Source: Endomychus coccineus (Eukaryota > Arthropoda > Insecta > Coleoptera > Endomychidae). Taken from it: a DNA stretch of 64,000 nt. Positions 13,116 through 25,500 of this stretch are shown here, one piece after another; position 1 is the stretch's first letter, and every line of letters starts with the position of its first letter. A program made the translations under genes and the position numbers. The notes beneath the pieces were generated by a model. It was given only the letters and a program-made list of their open reading frames with translations, was not told the origin of the DNA and made no database searches. Location of the stretch: NCBI GenBank assembly GCA_958510875.1, contig OY294072.1, forward strand, positions 3,224,001 through 3,288,000, written 5' to 3'.

Positions 13116-13800
13116 TTATTACCTTCAAATCATATATTCAGTGATTTGCTAATAAAACATGAGCATATCAAAAATCCACATTCAGGAGGGAGAGTACGTT
13201 ATCATCTATAAGATCAAAATATTGGATAATAAATGGAAGGAATGCAGTCAAAAAGTGATCAGAGAGTGCATAAAATGTTTTCGAGCAAGACCTTAATTGC
13301 TTTAACCTTTAATGGCTGATTTGCCTTCACATTGAGTTCAACAAATTCGACCATTCATTAATTCTGGTGTTGACTTCGGGGGTCATTTGTATATCAAACA
13401 AGGATTTAGAAAATCTAAGCAATTAGTTGAAATATATTCTGCGGTATTTGTATGATTTGCTACTAAGGCTATGCATATTGAATTAGTTGCAGATTTAACT
13501 GCAGAATCATTCTCAGCTAGTTTCCAAAGGTTCATGGTTCGAAGAGGTAAGATAGCGAACATATATTCAGATAATGCAACTAATTTTACAGGGGGGTTAA
13601 GAGAATTGTTGGAACTCTTAAAACAATCAAATGATAATACATTGACTTCTTCGTTATCTGAAGATGGAATCAATTGACATTTCATTCCCCCTAGATCACA
13701 TCATTCTGGAGGATTGTGGAAGGCAGCAATTGAATCAGTGAAAAAACATTCAAATAGACTGGGTACTTCAAAATTTGAACCTCACATTGATTGAATTGTA
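13116..13800 (+). pseudogene. BEL/Pao integrase catalytic core remnant
   Basis: The integrase core is spread over several frames. There is a zinc-finger relic around 13150-13300. The first catalytic Asp is in INSGVDFGGHLY (about 13360-13395), the second in IYSDNATNFTGG (13561-13595), and the Glu in AAIESVKKH (13725-13750). Stops interrupt it near 13116, 13210, 13295, 13455 and 13677. All three DDE positions can still be read, so decay is by scattered lesions and not by deletion of the active site. Confidence 0.88.
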
Positions 13801-14270
13801 TGCATTGTTGGTACAGATAAAAGCAATATTGAATTCTCATCCTTTATCTGCCCTTTCATCTGATTCTTATGATCAAAATTATTTAACTCCTGCTCATTTC
13901 ATAATCGGAGATTCACTTACAACTCATTCTGAACCTGATATCACTCATTTAAAAATAAATACATTATCATTTTTGGTGCCGTTGGCACAAGGAATATTTG
14001 AATAATTTACAACAACGCAGTGAATAGAGAGTTACATCTGGATATCATGTAGAAATAGGACAGTTAGTTGTTGTTAAAGAAGATAATGTCTCTCCAATGG
14101 AATGGATTTTAGGTCGTGTTCAAGAAGTTCATCCTGGAAGTGATGGTGTTGTTTGGGCGGTTACAATTATGACGAAATTTGGAGCTATTAGGCGGGTAAT
14201 TGTTAAAATTGCAATTCTGCCTTCAGAGAGTCATAATTATAAATACGTTAGAGAGCTAGAGCTTTCAAGG
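13770..14270 (+). pseudogene. BEL/Pao integrase C-terminal / DUF5641-like remnant
   Basis: The frame 13775-14005 carries LLVQIKAILNSHPLSALSSD and LTPAHFIIGDSL, the region following the BEL integrase core. After a shift near 14005, the 14041-14270 stretch has GQLVVVKEDNVSP, EWILGRVQEVHPGSDG and a beta-rich end, matching the DUF5641 domain that closes BEL polyproteins. The reading enters the 3' LTR without a functional stop. Confidence 0.85.
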
Positions 14271-14279
14271 CGCGCGGTA

Positions 14280-14533
14280 TGTTTCTATATTCTTTTATAT
14301 ATTATTTTCATATGCATTCATAGAACATTATATCAATTTTAATCTAGTAGTTGTTATTAGTTGCTAGGAAAATTTGTTGACAATTATATAACTTCACTTT
14401 TTCATATTTTTATGTAATCATCGTTCATATCAAATTTGGATTAAATCATATAATCTCAAGTCTCAATTAAATATTCCAAAAGCGCTTACAGAATAGTGTT
14501 TTGACAATCGTGAACACGAACAACATTCACACA
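14280..14533 (+). repeat. 3' LTR of the BEL/Pao element
   Basis: 254 bp, starts TGTTTCTATATTC and ends AACATTCACACA. It is followed at once by the ATGTC target copy and resumed satellite. It is shorter than the 5' LTR mainly because of a contracted TA run near the start. Confidence 0.95.
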
Positions 14534-14679
14534 ATGTCATATCTTCAGTTTTCGAGATAAACGCGACAATGTACGAAGTCGATCTAGACGTTCACATTGA
14601 GTATACTAAAATCGTTATTGGAACACCTATTGACATGAACTATGGGTCGGCATATTCAGAAATGTGTTTTATATTCGAA
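14534..14679. repeat. 219-bp satellite remnant between two mobile elements
   Basis: About 146 bp of satellite in register with the block left of the BEL element, containing ATATCTTCAGTTTTCGAG, ACATTGAGTATACTAAAATC and GGCATATTCAGAAATGTG. A short internal deletion joins TACGAAG to TCGATCTAGACG. It ends at TATATTCGAA, where the DNA transposon starts. Confidence 0.93.
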
Positions 14680-14708
14680 GAGCTAAGTGGAAGAAAGAGG
14701 TATGTTAC
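14680..14708 (+). repeat. Left terminal inverted repeat of the DNA transposon
   Basis: Reads GAGCTAAGTGGAAG followed by an AGAGGTATGT core. Its reverse complement matches 17831-17859 at 25 of 29 positions, and similarity continues weakly outward for about five more bases (TTCGA against TCCGG). Confidence 0.88.
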
Positions 14709-14880
14709 GAAAAGTTTATTTTGAGATATTAGCTTTAGAAGTTTCAAACTGCCTACTTTTACTATAGCACCAGAATTTCAATTTTGCAGATATATTCCTA
14801 TTGCTATAAGTATGAAGTTTTATATAATAAATGGTTGGTTTTTTCACTTTAGCATTTTGACTAAAAATTAAGAACTTACT

Positions 14881-14960
14881 GTACATACCTCCTTCTTCCA
14901 ATAATTTCAGTGTCATTGAATATATTTTTAGGTTATTGAAGAAGGTGGTATGTACATCAA
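14881..14960. repeat. Subterminal inverted motif pair (GGTATGTAC) in the left end of the transposon
   Basis: GTACATACCTCCTTCTTCC at 14881-14899 is the near reverse complement of GAAGAAGGTGGTATGTAC at 14938-14955, a foldback around about 40 bp. The same core as in the TIR suggests transposase-binding sites. The right end has four more: 17594-17610, 17634-17653, 17705-17720 (inverted) and 17783-17800 (inverted). Confidence 0.75.
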
Positions 14961-15039
14961 AACACAACAAAATGACTTAAAACATGTATTTAATCAGTAA
15001 CATAACACGTTCAAATTAGATTGTATAGTTAGGGATAGG

Positions 15040-17541
15040 CATCTCAAATATTCTGATACCACCACTTATACTGATCTGGAATAAAAATCAGTTGGTCTCT
15101 CAAGTTTTCAACTTTAGGTTGCTTCAGTGAACCTGTCTTTCCTAATAATCTCGGGATTGAAATTTGAGAGCTGAGACATGGGGTATTGCTCAGTTAGTGA
15201 TAGATATTTACCTTCTGAAAGGTTGTGTATCATCAAATGTCGTTTTGAATGAGAATGAGCCATACTCTTCCACACATATCCACTTCAGAGAATCTCTGAA
15301 AATAATTTTATTCTTATTGACATCTTTCTTCCTGTTATACAGTTTCAAATTCTGTACAAGAGTTTCGGTTCCCCTGAAATGTTTCCCCATGTCAATTACT
15401 TTGTTTTTTCTACTCGTCTTGACAATAATCTCCCTTTACTCTTCGTGAGAATAGATATTTTGGAGTTTTCTCTAATTTTTTTCTATATGCTCAAAATCTC
15501 TATCCGAATCTAGGTATGTGTGCCCTACTCTAGGAAATTTATGATCAATTCTTTTGAATATACCTTTAACAATCAAGTATTGATACAGACATATCCAGAG
15601 AAAATTTTTGTTTTGGCCAGCACATGAGTCTGACCAGATGATGAGGTGGTCTTTGGTTTTTACGGATTCTTCTAATTCTTATATCGTGAGAAGACAGCTG
15701 AGTATTTCAGAACTTCGTCTTTCTGCCTGATCTTCAGTCCATGAAGTCATAACACATCTGCCTCAAATAAAATGCTTTAGATGTGCTCAATTTGGGTAAC
15801 AGCATTCTTGGTTGTAGGTCCATTGTCAGATCAGCTAAATTATCAGAATTATGGACTTTTTTTCTGTCAGCTTTTAGGACTCATACGCTTCTTGATAATT
15901 TTGAACGCGTTCTGCATTGGCTTCCCCAGCGTCACAAGTGCTACAAGCGTCACTCTTTGAATGACCAAATGACAAGTTGAATTCGGAGACAAAAACAATA
16001 CGGTAAGTACATTCTTTGACATAAAAAGTGTCAGCAACATTATCAAGTGCACATTCTCCGAGATAGAGTTTGTGAATTTTTGAAATAGACAACAGGGGAA
16101 AGAGATACAATTTTCATAGATGTTTTTAGAACGTCAATAGTGTGACTCCTCTGCTGGAAACAACGCGATATGTTGCCTGACATATTCTACGACTTGAACA
16201 TCGATCTTATGAGGTTTGTTTTTGTGTTGACCTCTTTTATCTAAATTAGGCGTAGGTAGCCCACCCTCAATGGATTGTTGAAGCAAGTCAATTTTTTTTC
16301 CCAATACAAAGCAAACTGGCAAAAGCATTCTTGTACACCAAAATTTGTTTTCCGTCAACGGTTACGACCTATTTAAATGTTGCTGATTTATGTTTCACGG
16401 CCCCCTTCCTCATTCGTTTGACAGGACTTATTTTAGTCGAACCAAACAGTAATGCATTTTTTGCATTTATATCTAGCTTGCAAAACTGAGAAAATATCGC
16501 TTTACGATTAGCAGCAGTAAACTTCTCATTGCATTTCGAACGGCATTTTTGTGGACACGCATTTTCTTCAACAGATTTTGCCGCAATGCGTTTACTTTGT
16601 AATTGGTGTACGCCTATCCTTTTTGCCTTGCATTAGCACCTTTTTGTCTACGCCACTCATCAGGATTTCGTTTCCGTTCTCTTGAGTGTTTTTGTTTAGG
16701 TGCAAAGATTTTTTTTTTCTACATGTTTCATTACTAGGGCCAATCAAATCGTTTAAACTCTCAACATTTATAGTAACATCATTGTTATTCGGTGATAGTT
16801 CAAGCTCTTCTCTCACCTGTCCGTAGGTGCTATTCCCTTCAGTAGGTCTAGACTCACATGGGTCTCCATACTCTCGATCTTCATCACTTGGGCCCCAGCT
16901 GCAGCACTTATCCCAGATACAACACTGCCAAATAGACTCGCATCAGTTTGTGGATAAGGTTGAAGTGGTTGGAGTTCCGTGGAAGTTTCTCGGTCAGAAT
17001 CACTGAGGTCGTCGGTGTCGGGTTTGTAATCATCACTCGAATTGTCACCAAACAAGCTAATATTAGAGTCGATCTCAAATGCGTACACTGAAAATCGATA
17101 ATGAAGGTAAAATGGTGGAGAACAATTAAGTTCATTTAAATATTGATGGTAGGCCCGTATCGATCTTCCAAACAATCGATCATCACCGAAATCTAGATCT
17201 ATATATTGTTATTAACTTTACCTAGGTTCCTACATAAAACTTAATGTTACATCGTGATGGACCTAGTTTTTTATTGTTTCACAACATTCAACCTAGAATT
17301 GAGAAGAAATCCGAATATCATGAAAACTAATATATTGTGCTAATGTGCAATGAAAGAGTGATGACAACAGTTCGAAGTTTTAGGTTAGAATCTTCGAAAG
17401 TATAATATTTAAATCGCTTACCGTCGTTTTTACATTCATTCTTTTTTTCCTCAATTGAACCCCTTCTCAATCTCTCTTCTTCAGCTCTTAAAGCTAAGTT
17501 TACCAATCTCTTTCCTCTTGATTCCATCATAAATGAGTGAT
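15040..17541 (-). pseudogene. Transposase relic (family with CxxKC motif and SDSCAGQN catalytic block)
   Basis: Read on the minus strand, pieces in several frames follow the order of a transposase-like family common in repetitive insect loci. They are: an N-terminal basic/acidic segment (MESRGKRLVNLALRAEEERL, about 17420-17541); an acidic linker (about 16813-17110); a Cys motif with CPQKCRSKCNEKF (about 16520-16560); GGLPTPNLDKRGQHKNKPHK then HIALFPAEESHY (16140-16270); a SDACSTCDA block (about 15930-15960); the likely catalytic stretch IIWSDSCAGQNKNFLW with HKFPRVGHTYLDSDRDF (15495-15645); SLKWICVEEYGSFSF (about 15245-15290); and a C-terminal LRDQLIFIPDQYKWWY (about 15055-15105). Many stops and shifts make it non-functional. 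Some gaps, such as 17180-17420, may be introns. The family name is unknown to me. Confidence 0.8.
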
Positions 17542-17830
17542 TCAGGTACATGAACTTCCTATTCGGTGCAGACGTTTTAAACAGATGTCTGTTGGAAGAA
17601 AGTGGTATGTCTCATATTCATTTTCCTCCTGGATGAAAGAAGGTGGTATGTTCACATTTGAGTTTCATATCCCCTTCTCCCATTATAGACATTAAATTGG
17701 TATTGTACATACGTCCTTCATCAACTATAATATTCTTGAGAATGCGTGTTAGAGCTATAGGGTAAGCATCAGAAGTTAGTCAGACACATACCACCTCCAT
17801 CCATTTTGAAACTAGTTGAAACATGGAATT

Positions 17831-17859
17831 GTCACATACCTCCTCCTTCCACTGAGCTC
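17831..17859 (-). repeat. Right terminal inverted repeat of the DNA transposon
   Basis: Read on the minus strand it begins GAGCTCAGTGGAAGG and contains GGAGGTATGT, pairing with the left terminus at 14680-14708. Confidence 0.88.
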
Positions 17860-20800
17860 TCCGGACTCAGCCAGATTCAATTTGAATCCGGCATTAAAAA
17901 TGATTTCAGAATCCTCTTGGCTGAACGGTTACACTCCTGGATCTGAAGATGTCATATCTTCAAATTTCGAGATACACGCGACGATGTACGAAGCGAACGA
18001 ATCGTTGACCTAGACGTTTACATTAAGTATACTTAAATCGTTATTAGAACAGCTATCGACATTAACTATGAGTCGGCATATTCAGAAATGTGTTTCAAAT
18101 TTGAACTTGGGACTAAAACTGATTTTAGAATCCTCTTGGCTGAACGCGTACACTCCTGGATGTGAAGATGTCATATCTTCAGTTTTCGAGATGAACGCGA
18201 CAATGTACGAAGCGAATGAATCGTCGATCTAGACGTTCACATTGAGTATACTAAAATCGTTATTAGAACAGCTATCGACATGAACCATGGATATTCAGAA
18301 ATGTCGATCTAGACGTTCACATTGGGTATAATCGGATCGTTATTAGAACAGCTATCGCCATGAACTATGGGTCGGGATGTTCAGAAATATGTTTTAAATT
18401 TGAATCCGTGACTAAAAATGATTTCAGAATCCTCTTGGCTGAACGCGTACACTCCTGGATCTGAAGATGTCACATCTTCAGTTTTCGGGATAAACGCGAC
18501 AATATACGAAGCGAATGAATTGTCGATCTAGACGTCTACATTGACCATACTAAAATCGTTATTGGAACAGCTATCGACATGAATCATGGGTCGGCATGTT
18601 CAGAAATATGTTTTAAATTTGAATCCGTGACTAAAAATGATATCAGAATTCTCTTTGCTAAACGCGTACACTCCTGGATCTGAAGATGTCACATCTTCAG
18701 TTTTCGAGATAAACGCGACAATGTACGAAGCGAATAAATCGTCGATCTAGACGTTCACATTGAGTATACTAAAATCGTTATTAGAACAGCTATCGACATG
18801 AACCATGAGTATTTAGAAATGTGCTTTAAATTTGAATCAGGCACTAAAAATGATTCCAGAATCCTATTGGCTGAAAAAGTACACTCCTGGATCTGGAGAT
18901 GTCATATCTTCTAATTTCGAGATGAACGCAACAATGTACGAAGCGAATGAATCCTCCAACTAGACGTTTATATTGGATATACTTGAATCGTTATTAGAAC
19001 AGCTATCAACAAATACTATGAGTCGAAATATTCAGAAATATGTTTTGAATGCGATTTCGGGACTAAAGATGATTATAGTATCCTCTTGGATGAACACGAA
19101 CACTCCTGGATCTGGAGATGTCATATCTTCAGTTTTCGAGATAAACGCGACAATGTACGGAGCGAATGAATCGTCGATCTAGACGTTCACATTGAGTGTA
19201 CTAAAATCGTTATAAGAACAGCTATTGACATGGACTATGGGTCGGGATGTTCATGAAGATGTTTCAAATTCGAATTCGGGACAAAAAATGATTTCAGAAT
19301 TCTCTTGGCTAATCGCGTACACTCATGGATCTGAAGATGTGATATCTTCAGTTTTCGAGATAAATGCGACAATGTACGAAGCGAATGAATCGTCGATCTA
19401 GAAGTTTACATTGGGTATACTAGAATCGTTATAAGAACAGCTATTGATATGAGCTATGGGTCGGGATGTTCGAGAAAATGTTTCAAATTTGAATTCGGGA
19501 CAAATGATTTGAGGATTCTCATGACTCATGGATCTGAAGATGTCATATCTTCAGTTTTCGATATTAACAGGACAATGTCCGAAGCGAATGAATAGTCGAA
19601 CTGGGCGTTTACATTGGGTGAACCAACATCGTTATAAAAACAGCTATTGACATGAACTATGTGTCGGGATGTTCAGATATATGTTTCAAATTTGAATCCG
19701 GGACTAAAAATGATTTTATAATCCTCTCTGCTGAACGCGTACACTCCTGGATCTGGAGATGTCATATCTTCAGTTTTCGAGATAAACGCGACAATGCACG
19801 GTCCGAATGAATCATCCATCCAGACGTTTACATTGGGAATACCAGGATCGTTATAAGAATAGCTATTGACATGAACTATGTGTAGGGATGTTCAGAAATA
19901 TGTTTTAAATTCGAATCTGGGACTAAGAATAATTTTAGAATCCTCTTGGCTAAACGCGTACTCTCCTGGAACTGAAGATGTCATATCTTCAGTTTTCGAG
20001 ATAAACGCGACTATGTACGAAACCAATTAATCGTCGACCACAGTAACTGACATGAACTATGGATCGAGATGTTCAGAAATATGTTTCAAATTTGAATCCG
20101 GGACTAAAAATGATTCCAAAATCCTCTTGTCCAAACGCGTACACTCCTGGATCTGGAGAAATCATATCTTCAGTTATCGAGATGAACGCGACAATGCACA
20201 AAGCGAATGACGATCTGAACGTTTATATTGGATATACTAAAATAGTCATAAGAACAACAATCGACATGAAATATGAGTAGGGATGTTCAGAAATATGTTT
20301 TAAATTTGAAACCAGGACTAAATATGATTTTAGAATCCTTTCGGCTAAACGCGTGCACTCCTGGATCTGAAGATGTTATATCTCCAGTTTCCGATATAAA
20401 CACGACGATGTACGAATCGAATGAATCGTCGATCTGGACGTTTACATTGGGTATATTAGAATCTTTATAAGAACAGCTATTGATATGGACTATGAGTCGG
20501 GATGTTCAGAAATATGTTTTGAATTTGAATCCGGCACAAAAAATGATTTTAGAATCCTCTTGGCATAACGAGTACACTCCTGGATCTGAGGATGTCATAT
20601 CTTCAAATTTCGAGATAAAAAAAACATTGTACGAAGCGAACGAATCGTCAATATAGACGTTCACATTGGGTATACCTAAATCGTTATTAGAACAGCTATC
20701 GACATCAACTATGAGTCCGTATATACAGGAATGTGTTCTCAATTTCAACTCGGGAATAAAGCTGATTTTGGAATCCTCTTTGCTAAACGCGTACACTCCT

Positions 20801-22539
20801 GGATCCGAAAATGTCATATCTTCAGTTTTCGAGATAAACGCGACAATGTACAAAGCGAATGAATCGTCGATCTAGAAGTTCATATTGAGTATACTAAAAT
20901 TGTTATCAGAACAGCTATCAAAATGAACTATGGTTCGACATATTCAGAAATGTGCTTTAAATTTGAATTCGGCACTAAAGATGATATTAGAATCCTCTTG
21001 GCTAAACGAGTTCACTCTTGGATCCGAAGATGTCATATCTTCAAATTTCGAGATGAATGCGACAATGTACGAAGCGAACGAATCGTCGATCTAGACGTTT
21101 ACATTGGGTATAGTTTATTCGTTATTAGAACAGCAGTCGACATTAACTATGAGTCGGCATATGTGTGTGTTTTAAATTTGAATTCGAGACTTAAACTGAT
21201 TTTAGAATCCACTTGGCTGAACGCGTACACTCCTGGATCTGAAGATGTCATATCTTCAAATTTCGAGAAAAACGCGACAATGTACGAAGAGAACGAGTCA
21301 TCGATCTGGATGTTTACATTGGGTATAATATAATCGTTATAAGAACAGCTATTGACATGAATTATGGGTCGGGAGGTTCAGAAATATATTTTAAATTTGA
21401 ATCCGGGTCTGAAAATGATTTTAAAATCCTCTTGGCTGAACGCGTACACCCCTGGAATCTTCAGTTCTCGAGATAAACGCGACAATGTATGGAGCGAATG
21501 AATCGTCGTTCTAGACGTTTACATTGGGTTTACTAAAATCGTTATTGAAAAAGCTATTGACATGAGCCGTGGGTCGGGATGTTTCGAGATATGATTTTAG
21601 AATCCTCTTGGCTGAACGCGTACACTCCTGGATCTGAAGATGTCATATCTTCAGTTTTCGGGATAAAAGCGACATTGTACGAAACGAACGAGTCGTCGAT
21701 CTAGACGTTCACATTGGGTATACTCAAATCGCTATTTGATCAGCTACGGACTACGAACTATAGGTCGGGATGTTCAGAAATATGTTTCAACTCTGAATCT
21801 GGGACTGAAAATGATTTTAAAATCCTGTTGGCTGAACGCGTACCCTCCTGAATCTGAAAATGTCATATCTTCAGTTTTCGAGATGAACGCAGCAACGTAT
21901 GAAGCGAGTGAATCGTCGATCTAGACGTTTACATTGGGTATACTATAATCGTTATAAGAACAGCTATTGACATGGACTATGGGTCAGGATAATCGTAAAT
22001 ATGATTTGAATTTGAATCCGGTACTAAAAATAATCTTAGAATTCTCTCGGCTAAACGCGTACACTCCTGGATGTGAAGATGTCATATCTTCAGTTTTCGA
22101 GATAAACGAGACAATGAACGAAGCGAACGAATCGTCGATTTGGACGTTTACATTGGGTAAACTACGATCTTTATTAGAATAGCTATCGCCATTAACTGTG
22201 GGTCGAATGTTCAGAAATATGTTCTTAATTTTAATCCGGGACTGAAAATGATTTTGGAATCCTCTTGGCTCAACGCGTACACTCCTGGATCTGAAGATGT
22301 CATACCTTCAGTTTTTGAGATAAACGCGACAGTTTACGAAGCGAATGAATCGTCGATTCAGACGTTCACATTGAGTGAACTAGAATCGTTATTAGAACAG
22401 CTATCGACATGAACTATGAGTGGGGATGTTTAGAAATATATTTTAAATTAGAATTCGGGACTAAAAATGATTTTAGAATCCTCTTGGCTAAACGCGTACA
22501 CTCCTGGATCTGAAGATGTCATATCTTCAGTTTTCGAGA

Positions 22540-25500
22540 TAAACTCGAAAATGTACAAAGCGAATGAATCGTCGATCTAGACTTTCTCATTGAGTATACT
22601 GAAATCGTTATTAGAACAGCTATCGATATGAACTATTGGTCGGCATATCCAGAAATGTGTTTTAAGTTTGAATCTGGCACTGAAAATGATTTTAGAATCC
22701 TCTTGGCTGAACACGTACACTCCTGGATCTGAAGATGTCATATCTTCAAATTTCGTGATGAACGCGACAATGTACGGAACGAACGAATCGTCAATCTAGA
22801 CGTTCACATTGGGTATACTTAAATCGTTATTCGAACAGCTATCTGCAATAACTATGAGTCGGCATATCCAGGAATGTGTTCTGAATTTAAATTCGAGACT
22901 AAAAATGATTTTTAAAATCCTCCTGACTGAACGCGTACACTCCTAGATCCGAAAATGTCATATCTTCAGTTTTCGAGATGAACGCGACAATGTACGAAGC
23001 GAATGAAACGCCGATCTAGACGTTCACATTGAGTATACTAAAATCGTTATCAGAACAGCTATCGACATGAACTATGGGCAGGCATATTCAGAAATATGTT
23101 TCATATTTGAATCCGGCACTGAAAATGATTCAAGAACCCTCTTGGCTGAACGAGTACACTCTTGGATCTGAAGATGTCATATCTTCAAATTTAGTGATAA
23201 ATGCAACAATGTATGAAGCGAACGTCGGCTTATCCAGGGATGTGTTCTAAATTTGAACTCGAGACTAGAAATGATTTTAGAATCCTCTTGGCTGAACGCG
23301 TACACTCCTGGATCTGAAGGTGTCATATTTTCTGTTTTCAAGATAAACGGGACAATGAACGAAGCGAACGAAACGTCGATTTGGACGTTTACATTGGGTA
23401 TGCTAAGATCGTTATTAGGAAAGCTATCGACATGAACTGTGAGTCGGCATATTCAGAAATCTGTTTTAAATTTGGATCCGGCTATAAAATTTAATTGAAA
23501 AACCTCTTGGCTAAACGCGTACCTACACTAATAGATCTGAAGATGTCATATTTTCAGTTCTCGAGATAACGCGTCAAAGATAGAAGCGAACGTATCGTCG
23601 ATATAGACGTTTACTTAAATCGTTATCAGAACAGCTATCGCGATTAACTACGAGTCGGGATGTTCAGAAATATGTTCTTAATTTGAATCCGGGACTGAAA
23701 ATGATTTTGGAATTCTCTTGGCTCAACGCGTACACTCCTGGATCTGGAGATGTCATATCTTCAGTTTTCAAGATAAACGCGACAATGTACGAAGCGAATG
23801 AATCGTCGATTCAGACGTTTACATTGAGTAAACTAGAATCGTTATTAGACCAGCTATCGACATGAATTATGGGTCGGGATGTTCATGAATACGTTTTAAA
23901 TTTGAACCCGGGACTAAAAATTATTTTAAATTCCTCTTGGCTGAACGCGTACACTCCTGAATCTGGAGATGTCATATCTCCAGTTATCGAGATAAACGCG
24001 ACAATGTACAGAGCGAACGAATCGTCGATCTAGACGTTTACATTGGGTATACTTAAGTTGTTCTTAGAACAGCTATCGACATGAACCATGAGTCGGCATG
24101 TTCAGAAATATGTTTTGAATTTGAATCCGGGACTGAAAATGATTTTAGAATCCTCTCGGCTAAACGCGTACACTCCTGGATCTGAAGATGTCATATCTTC
24201 AAGTTTCGAGATAAACGCGACAATGTATGAACCGAATGAATCGTCCATCTAGACGTTCTCATTGAGTATACTGAAATCGTTATTAGAACAGCTATCGACA
24301 TGAACTATTGGTCGGCATATTCAGAAATGTGTTTCAAATTTGAATCCGGCACTAAAAATGATTTTAGAATCCTCTTGGCTGAACGCGTACACTCCTGGAT
24401 CTGAAGATGTCATATTTTCAAATTTCGAGATAAACACGACAATGTACGGAACGAACGAATCGTCGATCTAGATGTTTACATTGGGTATACTCAAATCGTT
24501 ATTCGAACAGCTATCGACAATAACGATGAGTCGGCATATCAAGGAATGTGTTCTGAATTTGAACTCGAGACTAAAAATGATTTTAGAATCCTCTCGGCTA
24601 AACGCGTACACTCCTGGATCTGAAGATGTCATATCTTCAGTTTTCGAGATGAACGCGACAATGTACGAAGCGAATGAAACGCCGATCTAGACGTTCACCT
24701 TGAGTATACTGAAATCGTTATCAGAACAGCTATCAACATGAACTATGGGTAGGCATATTCCGAAATGTGTTTTAAATTTGAATCCGGCACTAAAAATGAT
24801 TCGAGAATCCTCTTTCAACGAGTACACTCCTAGATGTGAAAATGTCATATCTTCAAATTTCGAGATGGACGCGACAATGTATGAAGCGAACGAATCGTCG
24901 ATCTAGACGTTTACATTGAGTATACTTAAATCGTTATTAGAACAGCTATCGACATTAACTATCAGTCAGCATATTTATGAGTTTTAAATTTGAATTCGGG
25001 ACGTAAAATTATTTCAGAATCCTCTTGGCTAAACGCGTACACTCCTGGATCCGAAAATGTCATATCTTTAGTTTTCGAGATAAACGCGACAATGTATGAA
25101 GCGAATGAATCGTCGATCCAGACGTTTACATTGGGTATATCAAAATCGTTATAAGAACAGCTATTGACATGAACTATGTGTCGGGATATTCAGAAATATG
25201 TTTTAAATTTGAATCCGGGACTAAAGATGATTTCAGAATCCTTTTCGCTGAACGCGTACAGTCCTGGATCCGAAGATGTCATATCTTCAGTTCTCGAGAT
25301 AAATGCTACATTGTACGGAGAGGACGAGTCGTCGATCTAGATGTTTACATTGGGTATACTAAAATCGTAATAAGAACAGCTATTGACATGAACTATGAGT
25401 CGGGATGTTCAGAAATAAATTTCGTATTCGAATCCGGGTCTAAAGATAATTTTTTAATCCTCCTGGCTAAACGCGTACACTCCTGGATCTGAAGATGTCA

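Larger units (their letters stand above)
9034..14533 (+). mobile_element. BEL/Pao LTR retrotransposon, degenerate
   Basis: Complete but decayed LTR element inserted in a satellite monomer. It has TG...CA LTRs at 9034-9298 and 14280-14533, a 5-bp target duplication ATGTC on both sides, a primer-binding-site-like TGGTCCTTCGGAGCGGG right after the 5' LTR, and a pol order of protease, RT, RNase H, integrase and a C-terminal DUF5641-like domain, which is BEL/Pao order. Coding potential is broken by many stops and frameshifts, and part of the RT is gone, so the copy cannot act by itself. Upstream of the 3' LTR the sequence TTCAAGGCGCGCGGTA takes the place of a polypurine tract. Confidence 0.95.
14680..17859 (-). 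mobile_element. Degenerate DNA transposon with 29-bp terminal inverted repeats
   Basis: Non-satellite block of 3180 bp bounded by matching inverted termini (14680-14708 and 17831-17859, 25 of 29 positions equal). A decayed minus-strand transposase fills its middle. The satellite resumes after a short spacer at about 17876. I could not find a clean target duplication: the left flank ends ATATTCGAA and the right resumes at CAATTTGAATCC. Several copies of a subterminal motif lie inside both ends. The TIRs do not start with the TTAA flank of piggyBac nor a TA flank of Tc1/mariner, so I leave the superfamily open. Confidence 0.88.

Noticed and set aside
14680..17859. piggyBac or Tc1/mariner identity for the DNA transposon
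   Set aside because: No TTAA or TA flank at the inverted termini, and the Cys-rich and SDSCAGQN motifs do not belong to those families.
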